Source of the DNA: Bacteroides sp.
GTDB taxonomy: Bacteria; Bacteroidota; Bacteroidia; Bacteroidales; Bacteroidaceae
Direction: 5' to 3'
Assembly (NCBI GenBank): GCA_019417975.1
Contig: DYCT01000048.1
Coordinates: forward strand, 2,317 to 10,039
DNA: 7,723 bases
Made by a program: the position numbers and the translations under genes. Of this stretch, positions 4,944-7,723 are shown piece by piece. The notes beneath the pieces were generated by a model. It ran no database searches. It was not told where the DNA came from and saw nothing but the letters and a program-made list of their open reading frames with translations. The first letter of the stretch is position 1; each line of letters starts with the position of its first letter.

Positions 4944-5015
4944 AAACTCCAGATGGATTCGAACCACCACCTCCAGAACCGAAATCTGGCGTGCTACCAA
5001 TTACACCATGAAGTT
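4944..5015 (-). tRNA. tRNA-Arg(TCG), atypical, Gln-like body
   Basis: The acceptor AACTTCA pairs with TGGAGTT (one U-G pair). The D-stem is GTGT/GCAC, the anticodon stem CCAGA/TCTGG encloses TTTCGGT (anticodon TCG), and the T-arm is GGTGG-TTCGAAT-CCATC. The anticodon reads CGA and possibly other CGN codons. The D-arm is nearly that of tRNA-Gln(TTG) next door and the T-arm nearly that of tRNA-Gln(CTG). The discriminator is U and the first pair A-U, both unusual for Arg. C35, a main arginine identity base, is present. It may be a remodelled Gln tRNA, a functional Arg isoacceptor, or a decaying copy. CCA is not encoded. Confidence 0.7.
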
Positions 5016-5028
5016 GTTTTTTAACTTG

Positions 5029-5099
5029 TCGCCCCAGAAGGAATCGAACCTTCGCTAACAGGACCAAAACCTGTTGTGCTACCATTATACCATAGGGCA
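5029..5099 (-). tRNA. tRNA-Gln(TTG)
   Basis: The acceptor TGCCCTA pairs with TGGGGCG, with U-G at the first pair as expected for the weak 1-72 pair of tRNA-Gln. The anticodon stem ACAGG/CCTGT encloses TTTTGGT (anticodon TTG), and the T-arm is GAAGG-TTCGATT-CCTTC. The discriminator is A and CCA is not encoded. At 71 nt it is compact. Confidence 0.9.
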
Positions 5100-5106
5100 A
5101 GTTAAG

Positions 5107-5208
5107 TTCGGGAGGTAGGACTCGAACCTACGAAGTCATCAGACAGCGGATTTTTTCGCAAGCTCAAGGAACTCCAGTCCACCCTCGTTGCCATTGGAGC
5201 ACTCCCGA
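5107..5208 (-). tRNA. Unusual 102-nt class II tRNA-like gene, possibly Ser(GGA)
   Basis: The ends are convincing: acceptor TCGGGAG pairs fully with CTCCCGA, discriminator A follows, and the T-arm is GTAGG-TTCGAGT-CCTAC. The D-arm CTC/GAG with TGG in the loop is also good. The best anticodon loop is CTGGAGT (anticodon GGA, Ser), but its stem has only three solid pairs, one U-G and one U-U mismatch. The variable region of about 34 nt is much longer than in normal Ser or Leu tRNAs and holds an A6 run and a small GTC-TGAT-GAC hairpin. The discriminator is A, whereas the two clear Ser tRNAs here have G. One frame through the interior reads NGNEGGLEFLELAKKSAV then stop. It could be a divergent functional tRNA, a tRNA carrying an insertion, or a pseudogene. 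Confidence 0.5.
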
Positions 5209-5217
5209 TTTTTTAAG

Positions 5218-5290
5218 TGGAGCCTCGTGGAGTCGAACCACGTTTTCGGGATTTTCAGTCCCGCACATACACCAAGTCTGCCAAAGCTCC
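5218..5290 (-). tRNA. tRNA-Phe(GAA), Ser-like 5' half
   Basis: The acceptor GGAGCTT pairs with AGGCTCC. The anticodon stem CGGGA/TCCCG encloses CTGAAAA (anticodon GAA), the variable region is short, and the T-arm is CGTGG-TTCGACT-CCACG. The discriminator is A, correct for Phe; CCA is not encoded. The D-arm is weak (one G-U in a 3-bp stem). The first 28 bases closely match tRNA-Ser(TGA) of the same array (GGAG-TTTGGCAGA-TTGGT-TAT) rather than a usual Phe tRNA, so this gene may have arisen by recombination within the array. Confidence 0.85.
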
Positions 5291-5299
5291 TTACTGATG

Positions 5300-5370
5300 T
5301 TGCCCCAGATGGAATCGAACCACCACTTGCAGATCCAGAATCTGCCGCACTACCGTTATGCGATAGGGCA
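5300..5370 (-). tRNA. tRNA-Gln(CTG)
   Basis: The acceptor TGCCCTA pairs with TGGGGCA. The D-stem is CGCA/TGCG, the anticodon stem GCAGA/TCTGC encloses TTCTGGA (anticodon CTG), and the T-arm is GGTGG-TTCGATT-CCATC. The discriminator is A and CCA is not encoded. Together with Gln(TTG) the array covers both glutamine codons. Confidence 0.9.
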
Positions 5371-5376
5371 AGTTTG

Positions 5377-5462
5377 CGGAGGCTAAAGGATTCGAACCTT
5401 TGAGACGTTGCCGTCTGCCGGTTTTCAAGACCGGTGCAATAGACCAACTCTGCCAAACCTCC
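5377..5462 (-). tRNA. tRNA-Ser(TGA)
   Basis: This is a class II tRNA. The acceptor GGAGGTT pairs with AGCCTCC, the anticodon stem CCGGT/ACCGG encloses CTTGAAA (anticodon TGA), the variable arm is AGACG-GCAA-CGTCT, and the T-arm is AAAGG-TTCGAAT-CCTTT. The discriminator G is the usual Ser base. CCA is not encoded. Confidence 0.93.
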
Positions 5463-5469
5463 AATGTTG

Positions 5470-5544
5470 TGACTCGTGAGAGACTCGAACTCCCGACACC
5501 GACGTTCGTAGCGTCGTGCTCTGATCCAACTGAGCTAACGAGCC
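5470..5544 (-). tRNA. tRNA-Arg(ACG)
   Basis: The acceptor GGCTCGT pairs with ACGAGTC. The D-arm is the standard GCTC/GAGC type, and the anticodon stem CGACG/CGTCG encloses CTACGAA (anticodon ACG). A34 is normally deaminated to inosine by TadA so that the tRNA reads CGU, CGC and CGA. The discriminator is A and CCA is not encoded. Confidence 0.92.
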
Positions 5545-5550
5545 AAAGTG

Positions 5551-5635
5551 CGGAAGCAGAAGGATTCGAACCTTCGGAACCTTTCGGTTCGGCACGTTAG
5601 CAGTGTGCTGGTTTAAGCCGCTCACCCATACTTCC
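5551..5635 (-). tRNA. tRNA-Ser(GCT)
   Basis: This is a class II tRNA. The acceptor GGAAGTA pairs with TGCTTCC. The anticodon stem GCACA/CGTGC (one A-C mismatch next to the loop) encloses CTGCTAA (anticodon GCT). The variable arm is GAACC-GAAA-GGTTC and the T-arm GAAGG-TTCGAAT-CCTTC. The discriminator is G and CCA is not encoded. It is the promoter-proximal gene of the array. Confidence 0.92.
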
Positions 5636-5724
5636 TTTACACAAGATAGGCTGTAATCTCAGCAAAACACCCAAGCAAGTTTGGTGATATGTCTTCGACT
5701 TTCACTATCTTTGTTTTGACGATG

Positions 5725-5732
5725 CAAAGGTA
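5725..5732 (-). promoter_or_regulatory. Promoter -7 box of the tRNA array
   Basis: On the minus strand the sequence reads TACCTTTG, matching the Bacteroidota TAnnTTTG consensus, about 90 bases upstream of the first tRNA. No exact TTTG -33 box is visible at the usual distance. All ten tRNAs follow in the same direction with gaps of 4-13 bases, so a single precursor transcript is likely. Confidence 0.55.
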
Positions 5733-5806
5733 GGAATGGAGAATGCAATCTTTTTTCGTAGCAAGAAAAAAAATCAAAAAAAATATAAGTTTTAGTAGAA
5801 TCAAAC

Positions 5807-5871
5807 AATAATTGCCATTTTTGTATGCGGATATCCAATATGAATATTTCGACACATAAATGGCAATTATT
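5807..5871. repeat. 14-bp perfect inverted repeat between hipA and the tRNA array
   Basis: Arms AATAATTGCCATTT (5807-5820) and AAATGGCAATTATT (5858-5871) match exactly and enclose 37 bases containing the palindrome GGATATCC (5829-5836). On the minus strand it lies 20 bases after the hipA stop and is followed at some distance by long T-runs (about 5751-5789), so it may act as the hipBA terminator. The loop is long for an intrinsic terminator, so a binding or recombination site is an alternative. Confidence 0.55.
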
Positions 5872-5891
5872 ACTAAAAAATCCGAAGTCTG

Positions 5892-7385
5892 TTACCTTAC
5901 AAAGAAGGTTTCGACCAACGAACACAACTGTTTATCAGTTAAATTATCAATACCTACCTTATCAATCAATGCATATTCTTCTTTCTTGTTGGTAATCACG
6001 AATTTGCGTTCTTTTCCTTCTACTTCACATAAAAGGTGATAGTTACCTTTGTACGCCTTTTCTACACGCACATTCTCAAAAATAGTATCACCAATTCTGA
6101 ACGAAACATTCTTTCTTTGTTCTAACAATCCCCACTCTGCCAGATGATTGTTAAGGGTAGTTTCTACAGCACCTATCCAACGTTGACCAACTTCGCATTC
6201 TTCTGCAAAGTGCCTGAATTGGCCAATGGCAGAAGCAACCTCATTTATGATGGTTTCTGCCTTTCTGATACCATTATCTTTGCCAAGAGCCAAAGCATCT
6301 TCAAGGGTATGACCTTGAAGTTTACCCTGCATCATCAGACAATGCATTTTCTCAGGAAGGAAACCACCGACATTGAAGATATAGGTCATATCGTATGCCG
6401 GAGAAAGTTGCCATTGACCACTTTCGTCCATCAGGAACGAGAAGTTCTTATTGTGATCATCAGTATTGTTGGCAAGAATATTGAATACCATTCTGCGAAA
6501 GACTTCATCCTGGGTGCTTTCCGGTAGGCGCATCTTGCGACAAACCATCAGCAACTTTTCATAGCTGTCAGCATCAGGATATAGAGCTGCCAATGTCTGC
6601 ATGTGCAATTTGCGTTCTTCATCACGATCAAAACGATGTGTAATGAAATGCTTCTGGCCTTCCACCTCTATAATCTTGCAAGGCATCATGTTTATACCTG
6701 CAGCCATGGCCATTTTATAGTAAGCCATTTCCAATTCGGCTGACGAGCGTTCCGCATCGCCAAACTTCAGTATGCAATAATCAAAGCCCTTGTGACCGGC
6801 AATCTGTCCACTTCTGATTTCTCCCGTTTCTGGATTTATCGCTATGATTGCCTTAGGTTGGCGACCGCCAGCTGATGTTCCGACAGCTATCAACGACTGC
6901 ATGGTCAGCGATTCGTCTGGCATAAGTCTTACATTCTCACGCTCAACGAATATTCTCTGGGCCAAATCTGTCAATGCTTTCATATTCAGCTTTTCCGACT
7001 TTCTGATGCCAGAGGATTCGGGGATAAACTCCAAAGCTCCCATACCTCGCTTACCTATAAACGACAGAATTTCAAGCGGAGTAATTTCCTGATTGCGAAT
7101 GCCATTTTGTATGCGCCAGCACTCAAACACCTGGTTACCCCAAGCGTCAGGCAAAGAGTCTGCAAGAAAAGGAGGCAGTTTGCGATAAAGCTTAGTTTCC
7201 CTGTCACCCATGATAGGACGTCGGCTGGCAGGTGACTTGACAGAAGCCACAAGTGGGAACGGATCAAGTATTCCGCCAAGAAAAACTGGATTATACTCGA
7301 AAAACGAAACACCTCTCCTTGCATCCCAGGACAAGCGACCGATTTCCTTGTCCCAAAGCATTATTTTCAAAGAACTTGCTATCAT
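5892..7385 (-). CDS. hipA: HipA-family serine/threonine kinase toxin (497 aa)
   Basis: HipA kinases phosphorylate translation-related targets; E. coli HipA inactivates glutamyl-tRNA synthetase and induces dormancy. The N-terminal HipA subdomain spans about residues 6-105 (PPFLADSLPDAWGNQV at 71-86). The kinase core follows, with the glycine/serine loop GTSAGGRQPKA at 169-179 equivalent to the autophosphorylated loop, then HRFDRD at 250-255, the catalytic motif NTDDHNKN at 307-314 (Asp309, His311, Asn314) and the metal-binding SPAYD at 328-332. All key residues are present, so it is probably active. E. coli HipA is about 440 residues; here about 70 extra residues (from about 427) form a strand-rich C-terminal extension (VSFRIGDTIFENV, HLLCEVEGKERKFVI) of unknown role. 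The ATG overlaps the hipB stop as ATGA, so the genes are translationally coupled. The target cannot be read from the sequence. Confidence 0.93.
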   Translation of the reverse strand: MIASSLKIMLWDKEIGRLSWDARRGVSFFEYNPVFLGGILDPFPLVASVKSPASRRPIMGDRETKLYRKLPPFLADSLPDAWGNQVFECWRIQNGIRNQEITPLEILSFIGKRGMGALEFIPESSGIRKSEKLNMKALTDLAQRIFVERENVRLMPDESLTMQSLIAVGTSAGGRQPKAIIAINPETGEIRSGQIAGHKGFDYCILKFGDAERSSAELEMAYYKMAMAAGINMMPCKIIEVEGQKHFITHRFDRDEERKLHMQTLAALYPDADSYEKLLMVCRKMRLPESTQDEVFRRMVFNILANNTDDHNKNFSFLMDESGQWQLSPAYDMTYIFNVGGFLPEKMHCLMMQGKLQGHTLEDALALGKDNGIRKAETIINEVASAIGQFRHFAEECEVGQRWIGAVETTLNNHLAEWGLLEQRKNVSFRIGDTIFENVRVEKAYKGNYHLLCEVEGKERKFVITNKKEEYALIDKVGIDNLTDKQLCSLVETFFVR

Positions 7386-7690
7386 GACTTCTTATGTCTA
7401 ATTCGTTGAACTTTCTTTTCTTCCTTCACAAGGTATGCAGATGGCGGTAAATCCGGCATCAGTTCGTCAAGTGCATCTATCTGACCGATTGCCTTCAGCA
7501 GCAAAAGGAAGGTGCCGAGCGACACATTGCCCGATGAACCATTCTCAAACTTATGAATGGTAGTGATTGTTATACCCGATTGTTCAGATACCTCTTTCTG
7601 CGTCATATTGCTACGCAGGCGGTAATCCTTGAATCTTGCACCAAGAAGTTTTACCAATTCTGGTATAGAATACTCGTAATAATCAATCAT
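7382..7690 (-). CDS. hipB: HipB-family XRE antitoxin / autorepressor (102 aa)
   Basis: Residues about 14-72 form an XRE helix-turn-helix: LGARFKDYRLRSNMTQKEVS, then EQSGITITTIHKFENG with the recognition helix near 41-50, and LGTFLLLLKAIGQ. The family binds operator DNA as a dimer, represses its own operon and sequesters HipA. At 102 residues it is a little longer than E. coli HipB. The C-terminal tail is basic (KEEKKVQRIRHKKS) and may contact the kinase or DNA. It is the first gene of the operon and overlaps hipA by 4 bases. The start is the only ATG near the beginning of the frame; its leader is A+T-rich with no Shine-Dalgarno sequence, as is common in this phylum. Confidence 0.92.
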   Translation of the reverse strand: MIDYYEYSIPELVKLLGARFKDYRLRSNMTQKEVSEQSGITITTIHKFENGSSGNVSLGTFLLLLKAIGQIDALDELMPDLPPSAYLVKEEKKVQRIRHKKS

Positions 7691-7723
7691 AACTTGTTAT
7701 TTTAATTTATACTATAATATAAG
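7691..7723 (-). promoter_or_regulatory. Putative hipBA promoter/operator region (partial)
   Basis: The 33 bases upstream of hipB are almost entirely A+T and contain the inverted repeat TTATA-CTATAA-TATAA (7707-7722), which could be an operator half-site pair for HipB. No TAnnTTTG box is seen in the part available, and the window ends here. Confidence 0.3.

Noticed and set aside
4840..5625. Several frames on both strands across 4840-5625
   Set aside because: They are translations of tRNA genes; the recurring short motifs reflect conserved T-arm sequence.
5829..5836. GGATATCC as a HipB operator
   Set aside because: The E. coli operator is TATCC-N8-GGATA; here the half-sites overlap in the opposite order and lie behind hipA, not upstream of hipB.
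5637..5925. Two minus-strand frames after hipA
   Set aside because: They consist of low-complexity A/T-run translation in the intergenic region with no gene-like start.

Overview
The window looks like accessory DNA from a member of the Bacteroidota (Bacteroides/Parabacteroides/Prevotella type). The evidence is promoter boxes of the TAnnTTTG type, a low-to-moderate G+C content, and gene families (DUF2958, SLOG/DUF1273, RNase H-like, hipBA, WYL-type regulators) that are common on conjugative and genomic islands of that phylum. No database search was possible, so family names rest on recognisable motifs.

Layout. Positions 1-837 (+) hold a run of small overlapping genes: the tail of an RNase H-like protein, broken by a frameshift and lacking most catalytic acids, then two small proteins of unknown function. 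Positions 846-2372 (-) form a convergent operon read as DUF2958 protein, ComF-like phosphoribosyltransferase, then a SLOG/DUF1273 protein. The SLOG gene is split by a -1 frame change exactly at a canonical slippery heptamer. Positions 2505-2752 (+) hold another small accessory gene and the stub of a following one.

Positions 2753-3889 carry no convincing gene. They contain a strong hairpin and two tandem ~440-bp repeats, plus the tail of an earlier copy. The two full copies share a 112-bp core that is identical while the flanks have diverged, and the core contains a 44-nt stem-loop. Positions 3890-4679 (+) look like one transcription unit: a promoter, a 51-codon ORF rich in Ser/His/Tyr, a chain of mutually exclusive hairpins resembling an attenuator, then a short regulator with the N-terminal DNA-binding part of a WYL-type protein but no WYL domain.

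Positions 4786-5635 (-) are a dense array of ten tRNA genes, read Ser(GCT), Arg(ACG), Ser(TGA), Gln(CTG), Phe(GAA), a 102-nt Ser(GGA)-like tRNA, Gln(TTG), Arg(TCG), His(GTG), Thr(TGT). A promoter lies upstream and a terminator hairpin downstream. Only the Thr gene encodes CCA. At least three members are unusual: the Arg(TCG) body resembles the Gln tRNAs, the Phe 5' half resembles Ser(TGA), and the Ser(GGA)-like gene has an oversized variable region. Such arrays are known from phages and mobile elements.

Positions 5807-5871 hold a 14-bp inverted repeat. Positions 5892-7690 (-) encode a hipB-hipA toxin-antitoxin module with overlapping genes and a HipA carrying a C-terminal extension. The region appears to be a mosaic of mobile-element cargo. 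The link between the tRNA array and hipBA, whose E. coli HipA blocks tRNA-Glu charging, is suggestive but unproven.
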